A stretch of DNA of 64,000 nt from Cerrena zonata (GCA_038087015.1 JASBNA010000025.1:310001-374000), one strand, 5' to 3'. Shown: positions 50,500-61,640, counted from the first letter of the stretch. Numbers and translations are program-made. The notes: a model not told the origin generated them from the sequence alone.

Positions 50500-52006
50500 C
50501 TACACGCATAATGTGGATGCAACTGACAGGGGAGCATCCCAGTCTACCCAAGCTGATCCAAATGTGTCGTCTGCATTGACCCAATCGGCCTTCCGCCTAG
50601 GTCGAATAGGACCCGTGCCCACATACTTCCGAACAAAATCTTCTGGTAATCCGGCCCATCGATCGTAGCTTTGCCATGTTTGCGTCGCGGGACTGATAGG
50701 GAGAGGTACCGATTCGCTAAGTAAGATTGAACCATCCAGCTCCTTTACAAGCTCGGTAAATGCATTCAGAGCTTGTGATGCGGTATACCGAGATGACACA
50801 TCGGGCGTAATCATTTTGTCTAAGAAGGGCGCAAGCGGTGGTACCATAGTCGTGATGCGCTAGTCAACTTGAAATCAGGATATGAATGCTAGACTATGGA
50901 AAAAGACTCACCCCAATCGCCTGACATAAAACACCTCCTAGACAAGCAACGTCAAATGCAAAAGGGTCATACGTTGTCTCGCCATTAGCCGCATCTGGAG
51001 GCTGAAACTGAGGTGTCCCCGAATCACTAAACGATGCAGGGAGAAGCCGATCGCAACGAGGTGTCTCTTCGGAGAACAGCATAGATATGTTGAAGTCGCA
51101 TAAGACAAATCGGGGTGGCTTAGCTGTCTCAATACCCTGTTCATGCGGGCGTATTCTTGTATGCCCTTGGTAATTGACTAGGATATTGCGAAAGTTTAAA
51201 TCCTACATCCTCGTCATGATCAAAGCAACACATTTAGAATAAATAAATAAACATACTCTATGAACAATACCATTCTCATGCAAAAATGATAAAGCCTGAT
51301 TGATCATGAATATGCCTCGTAACGAACAATCATTAGAAGGGTACTAACCTCAAGCATATTAGATGTATACAGGAGTGCAGTTTCGAGACAATCAAATCCA
51401 TACAGAAAAAAGAAGGTCAAACTTTGCCATCTGACAGCAATCATTAAGTAAGACGAGACTTGGAGCCGCACGAAATTCAATCATACCGAGGCATGACAAT
51501 GAAAGAATACTTTTCGTTATATGGTAAAATCTCCAGAATCGGAACAGTGAAATTTGATGGGTGCGAAAGCATGGGCTCAGTTGTGAGTTTCGTGAAAATC
51601 GCAAGTTCAGAACTTGGGTTCTGAACAAGTTTGATTATCACGTCCCTATGCTTCGAGTTGACTGCGGCAAGTATGCCCATCTGTAAATGTACATAGGTTC
51701 AGAATCAGGTCAATCGAGACGTTCTGAATAATTTGCTACCTGAGATGAGAACGATCTAGACCGTGTTTCCCCCCCTACAATCGAGGCGTAAGGATATTCT
51801 GCGGGCTCGTCGGTGAGCGTGTAAGCGGCATCATCTGACGGTTCAGAGAAGAATGGATCCTTTGGAGGATAAAGAACGTAGCCCTTAGCAGCGAACCATG
51901 GGCTAAGAGTGTTGCAGAAGGGTATAAAGGCTTCGGCTGTTTCCCAAAAGTCGGGATTTGTCAAGTCAATATTTGGAGCAGAGACCAAGTTTGAGTTAGT
52001 GCTCAT
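50500..52006 (-). CDS. diverged protein-kinase-like protein K12
   Basis: Minus-strand copy, ATG at 52006 (MSTNSNLVSAPNIDLTN). It is colinear with K7 at a constant offset of 10433 bp over the whole 1507 bp, introns included. It carries the same DLNFRNILVN catalytic loop, DFN metal motif and RPRRKADWVNADDTFG tail. Differences are scattered single substitutions, such as EDF for EIF after GLP and VDW for VEW near the end. The flanking sequence is much less similar than the gene itself. No lesion found. Confidence 0.75.
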
Positions 52007-52539
52007 ATCTCTATGGTAAGGAGACTCTTATGGCAGAACCTCGCGTCCTATAAGGTTCCTGTTGCAGGGGGATCAAGTTGTTTAGGATGCTGTCACTGAT
52101 GTGGAAATCCAAACAATACGCCACACAGTTCTCACGACCCAAACCCTTGAGATTATTACTTTTCCACGAAATTCCTCAATTGATCCCACTCCGAGTCGCT
52201 ACCGCGCTCGGGAGTAAACATTAGAGAAAGAGATGGGCGAGTGGGGGAGTCTAACTTAAAACGCTCGTGCCTCGACGTTCAACTAGTGCATTACATGTAT
52301 GACTACCATGCTGTAGTCGTCCTCGAAACGATTTCGGTCATCACAATTCGGGATAAATTCCCATCGTATCATTCGAATCGACACCGTCCTCAGAAGTCTT
52401 TGATAGGGGAGGCTGGGCTCTTGGACAACACTACAACTAGCAGCTACATCGAGTTGTGAAAGGGAAACCTCTGTTGGGGTATGAAGACCTTCAATACTGT
52501 AGCACAGATCCCTAGTGTTCAGATCGGAAATCAAGGATC
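52007..52539. other. spacer between K12 and K13
   Basis: About 530 bp. A stretch near 52110-52170 resembles the K7 upstream region near 41670-41740. Otherwise nothing recognised. Confidence 0.4.
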
Positions 52540-54079
52540 TCAAGGAAATTTCCACTTCTTTGGTCGTACAAGCTCGTACATCGCTGCATGCTTCTGTACA
52601 AAATCTGCTGGGAGGCCCGCCCACCGGTCATGATCTTGCCATCGGCTGAATACGTATAGATTGTTTTGTGGAGGGGGAGAGGGGGGAACTGTAGACGAGA
52701 GAAAAGCAAGGTCCATATTGTTCTTCAGTTCAAGAAATGCTTCTAGCGCTTGGGCAGCGGAGTAACGGGTGGTGATATCAGGCGTCACAAGTCGATCAAG
52801 AAATGGGGCCAAAGGGGGTACCAACGGCGTCATGTACTACGCAAATATCAGATGATCATTCGACGGGGGAGAAGAAATCGAAGACATACCCCAACCAACT
52901 CGCACAATACTCCCCCGAGAGATGCCACGTCATATGAGAAAGGATCATAAGCAATTTGATCATAGCCTACATCATCTATAGGATGATATTGAGCAGATCC
53001 ACGTTCACTTTCCTCCGCAGGACAAATTCGTGGTGAAAGAGGTATGTCAGGGGAGAACATTACAGAGAGACCGAAGTCACAGAGTACAAAACGTGCTCGT
53101 TTCGTTGAAAGGAAAGGACGAAGATCGTGAATTTCGGGCCCGTACTGATAGTTTAATAGGATATTGCCTAGTTTTAGGTCCTATACAAGGCGGATTGAGG
53201 CCGGATATAACCAAAGGTGCAGAGAACCTACTCGATGTGCAATTAGATTATTATGAAGAAACATCAAAGCCTGAATTCAGATGCCGAATCGTGAATCGTC
53301 AATTTGAAGGACTAGAAGATAAGTGAGTACCTTAAGCACGTCCTCCACAAATTTGAAGGCAGTTTCAAGGCAATCGAATCCCGTCTTGATAATTGGATCA
53401 GTGTCGCCCCATCTATAATTTCTGAGTCAGGATACGGCGGATAACTAAAATGAAAGAACTATTTACCGAGGCATTACGACGAAAGAGTATTCTTCGTCAT
53501 ATTCCAATATTTCGAGAACTGGCACCGAGAGATTTAGTGGGTCAGAACGCATAGGATCAGATGCGAGCACCTTGATGATATGCAACTCTGGAGAATCGTT
53601 TCTGATCATCTTGATGATGACGTCTCTGTGCTGAGTATTCACTGCTGCAATGAGTACATCTTCCTGGAATTGGTACGATGATCGGTTCAAGTTCGGGACT
53701 CTGTTGGTCGTATCTAAAGCGTACATCTAGACGAATCTGTCGTTTCATCGGTTCCCTTCCTGAGTAATGGGCATAGGGGTGACACACAGGGAGGTCGGTG
53801 AGCATATACTTTTCGTCCTCCGATGGTGTCAGCAAGGAAGGATCGGAACCAGGATCGTGAGGGTACAGATTGTAGCCCGCATTCTCGAACCACGAGGACA
53901 GCCTGTTCCAAATTGTATTCGAAATCACTGTATGTTCCTCTTATTCCAAGGAGCCACTCTAGTAGAGGCAGCCAATTGTTAGGAGGAATTCTGCTATAGT
54001 TGAGTCCAAGTTCAAATATCGAACGTTGCAACATTGCCCTATATTCAAATTGCGGCAACTGCCGCTTAGCGCTAGCCAT
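52540..54079 (-). CDS. diverged protein-kinase-like protein K13 (start uncertain)
   Basis: The most distant family member in the cluster. Motifs: IWNRLSSWFENAGYNLYPHD, the lysine in RDVIIKMIRND, LMFLHNNLIAHR plus intron plus DLKLGNILLNYQYG, DFG in LCDFGLSVMFSPD, then AQYHPIDD, YDVASLGGVLCEL and the last exon with WQDHDRWAGLPADF. The coding body from about 53930 to 52540 is sound. The N-terminus is unresolved: the frame with the family motif opens after a splice-acceptor-like CATACAG near 53930 without an ATG, while an overlapping frame starting at 54079 (MASAKRQLPQ) would need an intron. The catalytic residues are intact. The tail after VRPKKWKFP is shorter than in relatives. Confidence 0.65.
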
Positions 54080-54833
54080 TCAAATCACCGCCGTAAATTA
54101 CAATTTTACGCCAACAAGCACTCTGTCTTCTCTCTCTCTCCATGTTTCCTCATACTAGGACGTCTCTACGGATAGTCACTATGAAAGTCAATCTCCGTCA
54201 GAATGCCTTGCTTCTTGCTGCGCTCACACTAGTCTTTCTTTAAATACTAAGGTTTAAACTTCTGTCGATTCTCCGTGCACGCTTACTGGACTCCGCACAA
54301 AATATGAGTCTCGGTATTCATTATGTACCCGACTCCTGGTATCATTGCACTTTGACCAAAAAGTACGATTATACTCACGCAGGATACCTCAAATGGGTTT
54401 AACCACCTAAACCGACGCCCGGTCCCTGTGAGATGGGCAAATCGTTGACTATAACTCGAGTCGGTGTCCCATGTTCACATCTCAATTAGTGTATGTGCCG
54501 TAGCCTCCTTTCATTCAACCTGTCTGTTCTCTCATGCATGTTGCTCTCTGTGAAGTATCGAAGACAGATTTACGACATACACATCTTCCCAAATATCGTG
54601 ACCTCAGGGCTCCTCTGATATGCCAGTTTATCTTTGGCCCTCCTCTCACAACTCCAGGTATTCGTGAACGGCTGCGCTTCACTTAACTCTCACGACTTTC
54701 TTTCGCTGTTATATTGGCTCGTCTACATGCTAGCCTCCGTTGAAAGCTTGGTTCTATGCGTCCCTTACTCGTATAGTACATAAGGCCGAAGTGCCACTCT
54801 TCCAAAGTCTCCGAACGTACTCATTTAACACAT
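54080..54833. other. intergenic stretch, nothing recognised
   Basis: About 750 bp between the divergent K13 and glyoxal-oxidase fragment. CT-rich runs precede the ATG at 54834. No other feature seen. Confidence 0.45.
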
Positions 54834-55450
54834 ATGAAGATTATCCTTTTACTCGTCACCTCAGTGACCTTGGCTACCTCTCTCGAAAGCCAGGCTCCGG
54901 AATGGACCTTTACCCTAAAAGGTAATTCAGGCATTGTCGCGTTGGAATCCATCATCGTTTCCCCTACTCTCGCTCTGTTCTTCGACCGAGCGTCCGATGA
55001 CCCTCTTCAAATCAATAACCACTCTGCTTGGGGCGCGTTGTGGGACCTCCAAACTAGTCAGGTAACGCCTCTGGATGTCACTACAAACGGTTTCTGTGCA
55101 AGTGGTGGACTGATCAGCAATGGATCAATGGTCTGTCGCTCTTGTTCATTATTTACTATGTCGCATAAGACCCATGGTTCTCTGTTCATTCTAGGTCAGT
55201 GTTGGAGGTTTCCAGAAAGGCTTTCCTGGAAATCCGACTATCGAGGACGGGACTATGGGTCTTCGTATCTTCGAATCTTGCAATGATCCTGCCGGTGTGG
55301 GGTGTACTATCTTCGAAGACCCGTCGAAACTGCATCTCGCTGAAAGGAGGTAAGTGCACGCACATGCGATTTTGAAACTTCTAAATAACACTACCTACCA
55401 GGTATTATCCCTCGTCGATTCGTATTCCAGACGGCACTAGTACCTGACAG
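54834..55450 (+). pseudogene. truncated glyoxal oxidase-type copper radical oxidase (AA5_1)
   Basis: Three exons (54834-55130, 55195-55349, 55402-about 55437) encode only the N-terminal part. It has a signal peptide (MKIILLLVTSVTLATSLE), then SGIVALESIIVSPTLALFFD, WGALWDLQTSQV, FCASGGLISNGSMVSVGG, GCTIFEDPSKLHLAERR and YYPSSIRIPDGT. It then stops at TGA just after Gly-Thr-Ser-Thr. The Cys in FCASGG and the Tyr in RRYYPSS correspond to the Cys-Tyr redox cofactor of the family. The later copper ligands and most of the beta-propeller are missing. Intact family members make hydrogen peroxide outside the cell for lignin-degrading peroxidases. The break coincides with the start of AT-rich repetitive DNA. 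No 3' remainder was found beyond it. Confidence 0.8.
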
Positions 55451-56680
55451 AATTATATATAATCCTGTACAGGAGTGCAGGGGTCCATTTGCAGATTATG
55501 CAGAGCTATTATACTGGATATGACAGTGCACAAAACATAATAATGGTAGATATAATGGAGAGGAGTTATGGTATATATTATAGTGGTTTGGCAAGCAGTA
55601 TTTATAAGAGCAGAGGGCATTATAATGAGGGGTACCTATATCATGATAGTATTATAATTGAGTCTCCAGCACAATCTGAGCATATTATATCTACAAGCAA
55701 GCAGAGATTATAGAACAGGTGCTGATACTATAATGGTTGATCACACTGGATATATGATATTCTTGTCCTGCATGCAGTGATTATAAAACTGTAGTCCTAT
55801 AATCACTGCTCTCACCATCTCTATAATTATTTCCCCAGTCAACCAGTGGTTATAATGGCTTGATTTTCATTATAACCACTGCCCTCAGCACCTCCATAAT
55901 TATTTCCCCAGTCAAGCAGTGGTTATAGTGACTTGTGATCCACTATAACCACTGCTCTCACCATCTCCATAATTATTTCCCTGCTCAACCAGTGGTTATA
56001 ATGGCTTGAGCTCCACTATAACCACTGCCCTCACCATCTCTATAATTATTTCCCCACCCAACCAGTGGTTATAGTGACTTGAGCTCCACTATAACCACTG
56101 CTCTCACCATCTCTATAATTATTTCCCCACTCAACCAGTGGTTATAGTGACTTGTGATCCACTATAACCACTGCCCTCACCATCTCCATAATTATTTCCC
56201 CAGTCAAGCAGTGGTTATAGTGACTTGTGATCCATTATAACCACTGCTCTCACCATCTCTATAATTATTTCCCCAGGCAACCAGTGGTTATAATGGCTTG
56301 AGCTCCACTATAACTACTGGTCTGAGAACTTGGATAATATCATACATCTCTCATCACCCATTATTCTGCTTTTTTTCACAAACAAGGACTCCTCTCAGGT
56401 ACTGCAATCCTTTGTCTTGATCATGCTTGATATCCCTCAGTTATGACACAAACTCACAATGCCTATTGAGGAAGCTAAGAGCTCTATGTACAGAAATTAC
56501 AAGGAACTAACTATCTACAGCATTAATAGGAGTGGAAATAAATATGTGAGTTTGCCCATGAAGATGAAGTAAGGTAGTTAGGAAGATGATTAAATGATGA
56601 TATGGGGTCCAAGAAAATAAATGTCAAGGATATGAGAGGATTACAAAGATTACAAGATATTATGTTGCCATCACCAATCT
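55451..56680. other. AT-rich repetitive insertion-like region
   Basis: From the end of the glyoxal-oxidase fragment to L1 the sequence is AT-rich and rich in TATAAT/ATTATA runs. It holds the 73-bp repeat array at 55809-56319. The composition is unlike its surroundings. No coding region, terminal repeats or target duplication could be established, so its identity as a mobile element is inference. Confidence 0.5.
55809..56319. repeat. seven tandem 73-bp repeats, each with an inverted repeat
   Basis: The 511-bp array is exactly 7 x 73 bp with no length variation. Each unit starts C(T/C)CTCACCATCT, has TATAATTATTTCCCC, then the arm CAGTGGTTATAGTG (or TAATGG), a spacer of about 8-11 nt, and the complementary arm CACTATAACCACTG. 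Base 2 of the unit alternates T, C, T, C, T, C, T along the array, a sign of an older two-unit (146-bp) period. Each unit could fold as a hairpin or cruciform. Confidence 0.85.
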
Positions 56681-58898
56681 TCAAGACGAGCGAACCTTCT
56701 TCCTTGGGACCGACTCATCGACTGACAATGCACGCTTTGACGAGGGCCGTGCCGAGCTACAGACCTGGATCAGTATTTGGTCAAGTACCCACTCAACGTC
56801 CACAACAGCATCCATGACATCTCGCCAGGCAGCAGATGTTTCATCGCCTGCCCTTGCTGCGGCCACCAACCACCAACCGAGCGAGACGATAACAAGGTAC
56901 AACCCGTTACACCCGCCCTGGCTCAATACAGTCCAGTCGTTGTCCTCTGTGTCTGAGGTGCGAGTCGGCGGCCATGCTTCCATATTGCGCCAGGTGGGTT
57001 GAAGGTCCTTCCACCAAATCTTCCATCTTGACATGTAGATTCGTAATTTGGAGGCCGTGAGCACTGGCGCCCTTGCATAATTTCGCTGGTTTCGTATGAA
57101 ATGCCCGATCTCCTCCGGACAATGGGTAGTAGAAAGTCGTGCCTGAAATACACATGAGAGACTAATTGATGACGATGCATGATTGAATACGTACTTGACT
57201 GCCCGGATATCCTAAACTTGCATCGACCCTAGCCCAAGTAACAACAATACGCTGCCATGCAGCATAGCTGGACAGTGCGAGAAAGTAGTTGGCGGCGTTG
57301 CGTACGAAATCAGGCATGTCGGACGGAAGGGATTTGAAGACAGAAATCGTTGGATGGGGATCAGAAGTCGTGTCCGAGGAACTCTGATTGTGATGGGAAG
57401 AATTATCACCCACAATATTGCCATGTAGAGTCTCGCCGGTGTTAGGTACGGCTTGAGGACTTGAGTTGGTAACAGTGGAGTTATTGGATGGACCAGTGAG
57501 AGGGTTGTTGAGGGTAGGAGCAGTGAGTACATTGACGATGGCGGAAGAGTTGGGAGCGTTGACGGTAGTGGAATCGGGAGTGTTGACAAGGGTGGAATCG
57601 GGTGCGCTGACAAGGGTGGAATCGGGTGCGTTGACATGGGATACATTGTCTGTGTCAGCAGTCGTGGGAGCAGGAGTTGAAGTACCAGCGACAGCGGATG
57701 TATCTACAGTGTGAGTGATATTAGGTGCGGAGGGTGTAGTCACACACGGAGCAACAGCATTTGTGAAGTTGGGGGTAGAAATGGGTGTGACCAGAGCGAT
57801 AGTGGCAAGGGGGTTACTGGTAACAGAAGGATTCAACACGGTGTCGTTGCCAACAGGAGCGTCTTGAGTGGTAGGGCCGGTGGGATTGACTGTGAACGTA
57901 GAAGAATAGTCAGTAATAGGACCATCGGTACTAGCAGGAATAGTTGACGCACTATTTGAGTCACTAGGACCAGAAGCGAGGGTCGTAGAGGACCCAGTGT
58001 CCGCGCTCGTAGCAGAGGTGTTTGCAGTAGGAGGAGTGCCGATAGAGCCATCGGAGGAGGAAGTCGACGAAGGTGTTTGGGAATGAGTACGTGTGTTGAT
58101 GGGGGTGCTACGAGAGTTGGAGGCGCCCGGACTCTCCCCCTTTCCGTCTTTGTCGAGTCCCTCTGAGTTACTGCGATACTCGTCGATCTCCCCGTCTCCC
58201 AGTGCTTTAGCATTCTTTTCTTTTCTAGCAGGCCTCCTTGGCTTAGGAGTCGACTTTCTTGGGCCGCATATGGCATTGCTCAAGCCAGCTAGACGGAGAA
58301 GTTCCTCCCGAGCTGCGATATTTTTCTCGCGCTCTTCGTCAAAACTAAGCGTAGGTTGCTTGGGTTCGTTCTGCTCGTCGGGCTCATTCCTCTCGTCGGG
58401 CTCGTTCTGCTCGTCGGGCTCGTTCTGCTCGTCGGGTTCGTTCAATGACGCTACGGACGATTGGCGTGAATCAGCGTTGCCATCCTTCCTTCCGGAGCCT
58501 GTTGGTTGACTATGCGTAGCAGTGGACCACTGTTTCACTTCGACGTCGACGGTACTTTGTCTCTTTCCTACGTTGAGCTTTCTTCCCTTCTTATCTTCGG
58601 GTTCTGGTGAGAATATCCAGGGGTAAGCATCAATAACCAATGCATATTAAGTATCACACCACCTTTGGCAGTAAACTATTTACAATATATATGCACAACG
58701 TTGCTACGGTGTATTGCAAATCCCCGCGCAAGTTGTGCGGGCTGTTTTGCAAATCGTGTTCAGCGGCTGGGGGACCGGTTCTCCACTGGTTCAGCTCTTA
58801 CCATCATTGTATTTGGGTAGCGCGTGATCGAATCGGTTTGTCTTAACGCACTGAGCCTCCTCGGTAATAATTTGTTCCCCGGGTGTATCGTAGCTCAT
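56681..58898 (-). CDS. Trp-rich agaric-family protein of unknown function (L1)
   Basis: The proposed exons 58898-58802, 58603-57195 and 57142-56681 sum to 1968 nt, or 655 residues. The start (MSYDTPGEQIITEEAQ) and the 190-bp first intron are the least certain. The middle is low complexity: six-residue NEPDEQ-type repeats (58360-58443), a Lys/Arg-rich patch and a long Ser/Thr/Pro/Asn-rich region with PDSTLV-type repeats. The C-terminal 150 residues form the conserved domain (YMSRWKIWWKDLQPTWRN, then DWTVLSQGGCNGLYLVIVSL and DVEWVLDQI), shared with the neighbour L2. The protein ends in a basic nuclear-signal-like run (VPRKKVRSS). Comparable hypothetical proteins are abundant in Agaricomycetes. 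I know no function. L1 and L2 are tandem, both on the minus strand. Confidence 0.6.
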
Positions 58899-59122
58899 CC
58901 AAATACGGTAATGGCCTTGTCTTGTGGTTCATAGCGGTACCATGTTCAGATATAGCATGTGATTTGAATATTATAAAAATTCGATATTTTTACTGCCTAG
59001 TACCTCTATCTCGGAATCTTAGGTTATTTGTGTAGGTAAGCAATCCTCATATATTCACAAATACGGCTTTTGAAAGTACGAATACAGCAAACGTTCGACA
59101 TGCAGAATGATGTGGCAAAATA

Positions 59123-61640
59123 TTATCTCCTCTTTTTCTGGGGGCGCTTAGAAGTAGGAGCATCATCTCGTGCTCGCTTCTTGCCCGTCTTGTCAGAATT
59201 ACTGCCCAGCTGGGAGACCACCCATGCTACATCGTTAGCAGCGGTGCACCACGTCGAATCCTTATTGCAGTCCGGAAGAGCCTCCCCCCACCAACACAGC
59301 GTTAGCAGCACGATCAGCATTCCATTCTTTCCCGGACGTGTAAGTACGTCCCAATCACCTACAGGAGAACGTCGGAAGGTATGGCCATCCTTGGTACGCC
59401 ATTCAGGTTGCATAGCACACCACCAGGCCCACCATTGTTTTTCGTACACAGCGATGCTGGCAATGGAAGGGGTCTTGGTAAAATCACGGCGAAGGTGTTG
59501 AATCCAATAACCCACTTGTGCAGGTCGCGAAGTGGTCGGCAAACCACGTGTCTGTAAAGAGGATATCAGTAAACAGAAAAGATATAGCAAAGACCGTCAA
59601 CTTACTGATGTTTCGAATTGGTTTCGACGCTCCACTGCAGCCCACCATTTTACTGCGGTGGTGAAGTAACCGTCAAGCTTCCGACTAGCAAGGTGCTGGT
59701 ATGCCTCCTTGAACCATGATGGCCACTTATCTTTATTGACTTTAGGTGGTGGCGGGACGTCTGCGGGGGGGAGTACCGGTGCAAACAAAGCGGACGATGA
59801 TTCGTGTTGACCCAAGCGATGCTTAGATCGCGCTGCTCTGCCCTGTCGTCCTGCATCTTCCTTGGCCTTGTCAGCTACGCTGTTCTCCTCGTCCTCATCT
59901 TCATCCATGTCTTCGTCTTCATCGTCATCCTCCTTTTCATCCTTCCTGCCCTCGCTGTCTTCTTCCTCGTCTTCTTCCTCATCTTCTTCCTCGTCTTCAT
60001 CTTCCTTGTCTTCATCTTCCTCGTCAGTAGTATCCACCTCATCTTCTTCGATGCTGTCCTCTTGCTGCCGACCTTTACCCTTGCGTTTACGACCGCGACG
60101 AAAAGAAATTCCCATGATATTTTGTATGGTCTTATTGGAGAGGCCTACGGAGCTCATAAGGACCCGATTGCGAGCTTTGTTACTTTCCCGCTCGAGGTCC
60201 AGAGGTAACATGCGCGCCAAGCTTGCCACTTCCCGCGCCCGATCCACTGGGTCTAACATGCGAAGCTCGTCACGAAGTGCTTCGCCGATATCAAGGGTAT
60301 CCAAAGTAGGTGCAGGTGGGGACGCCTGAGGAGGTGTAGAGACTCTAGGCGGAGGTGACTGGCGGTGTGGGGAAGAAGCTCGTGTGGTTGGAGATGGGGA
60401 ATTTCCCTGGGGAAGTGGGCTATCTCGCCCGATATCGTCTGGGGGTGGCGGAGAACCCGTCTCTGCATCCATATTTTCGGTGTCGCGTGTCAGTCCCTGA
60501 GTGTTGGAAGGACCTGCTTCGTCAAAAACATCCGCCTCAGGGACTGGATAATAACGATGTCACTAAAACAATCAACACATATAGATATTTAAACGTACCA
60601 TTAGCGTGAACCAGAAATGATGAGAACTTGGCGGCTGCTTGACGGAATCCCTCGGCGTCAAAGTCAGACCACAGGAGCTTTTGAGGTCCAGCGGTACCAC
60701 AATGGATTCCTCGTAGAAAGAATTTACGTGAGGCACCTTCTGGGGGACGACCGACAAAGACGCTGATGCATGTTCCGGTTTGCTCAGCAACGAGCTCAAT
60801 TAGCGGTAAGAGAACCTCAGAAACATTCTCTCTAGCACTGTAATAGAGTGAGTCAGAAGAGAACATTTACACAGAGATGGTGGGGACACATACGCTGACT
60901 GAGATTCGGGGGTTGGTACAGAGTGTTGTTGAGCCAACTCCCAAATACGCATCTCATCTTCGTGTAGCTCCTTTGCTTCTCTAACACAGGACGCCCGTTC
61001 TTCGACCGAGTCAGCTTCAAACCATTCGCGAGCGACCTTATTTCGTTCTTTGAAATTTTCCCGACTCGAATCGTCAGGAAAGTTTTCCGCGACGTACTTG
61101 TTGATGTCTTTGTTACGCCTCTTGAAATATATTTGCCATGCAGGCAGCAGTCTAGGAGCTTGTCCGAGGGCTCGAGCGTTATGCTTGTTGAGGATATCTG
61201 ACCAAACATTCCTGTGGGAGCGTTTTGCCGAGTAATTACGATACCTGAACCAACGCTTAATTTTCTATTGCCAAGCAAAGTCAGTATGAGCGCTGATAAC
61301 AAAACTTGAATGGACTTACGTCCTCGGTCGTTTGCATGATGGCTGCACGCTGTTGTAGTTCTTCCGGGGACAAAAGGTCGAGTTGCTCTTCTGGCAGCTC
61401 AGCAGGAGGATCCTCCTTGAGTGGAACGGTCCATGGGAAGCGTTGCCAGTAGCCACTGAGGACCTCTTGCCAGAAATCGTTGTACGCGAGATTTGGACCG
61501 GCGAGCTGGTAGTCATCCAGTCGAGACATCAAGTAGTCCAGTCGGAGGCCATGAAAGTCGCCTTTGTTGCCGCGTTTCTTTGGAGCAGCCTTCAGTTTGG
61601 CGGTGGTGGTGCGTCAAGCGGATTTTTTGGCTTTGGCCAT
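59123..61640 (-). CDS. Trp-rich agaric-family protein of unknown function (L2)
   Basis: Exons 61529-61320 (possibly from 61640), 61264-60894, 60837-60599, 60543-59606 and 59551-59123 join in frame. An N-terminal domain (YNDFWQEVLSGYWQRFPW, then a charged helical part with DINKYVAENFPDDSSRENF) is followed by VFVGRPPEGASRKFFLRGIH, a Pro/Ser-rich linker, a run of about 80 residues that is mostly Asp/Glu, and the family C-terminal domain (VYEKQWWAWWCAMQPEWR, DWDVLTRPGKNGMLIVLLTL). The end is basic (KKRARDDAPTSKRPQKKRR), probably a nuclear signal. An upstream in-frame ATG at 61640 (MAKAKKSA) is followed at codon 9 by TGA, then 28 further family-like codons, so translation must start at 61529 unless that codon is misread. 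Function unknown; nuclear or chromatin binding is inference. Confidence 0.65.

Noticed and set aside
54241..54780. Possible further exon(s) of K13 or the glyoxal oxidase gene
   Set aside because: No segment could be aligned with the family N-terminus or with an oxidase leader, and frames are short.
59862..60329. Long + strand open frame that is mostly poly-Ser
   Set aside because: It is the antisense shadow of the Asp/Glu-rich region of L2, whose codons read as serine on the other strand.
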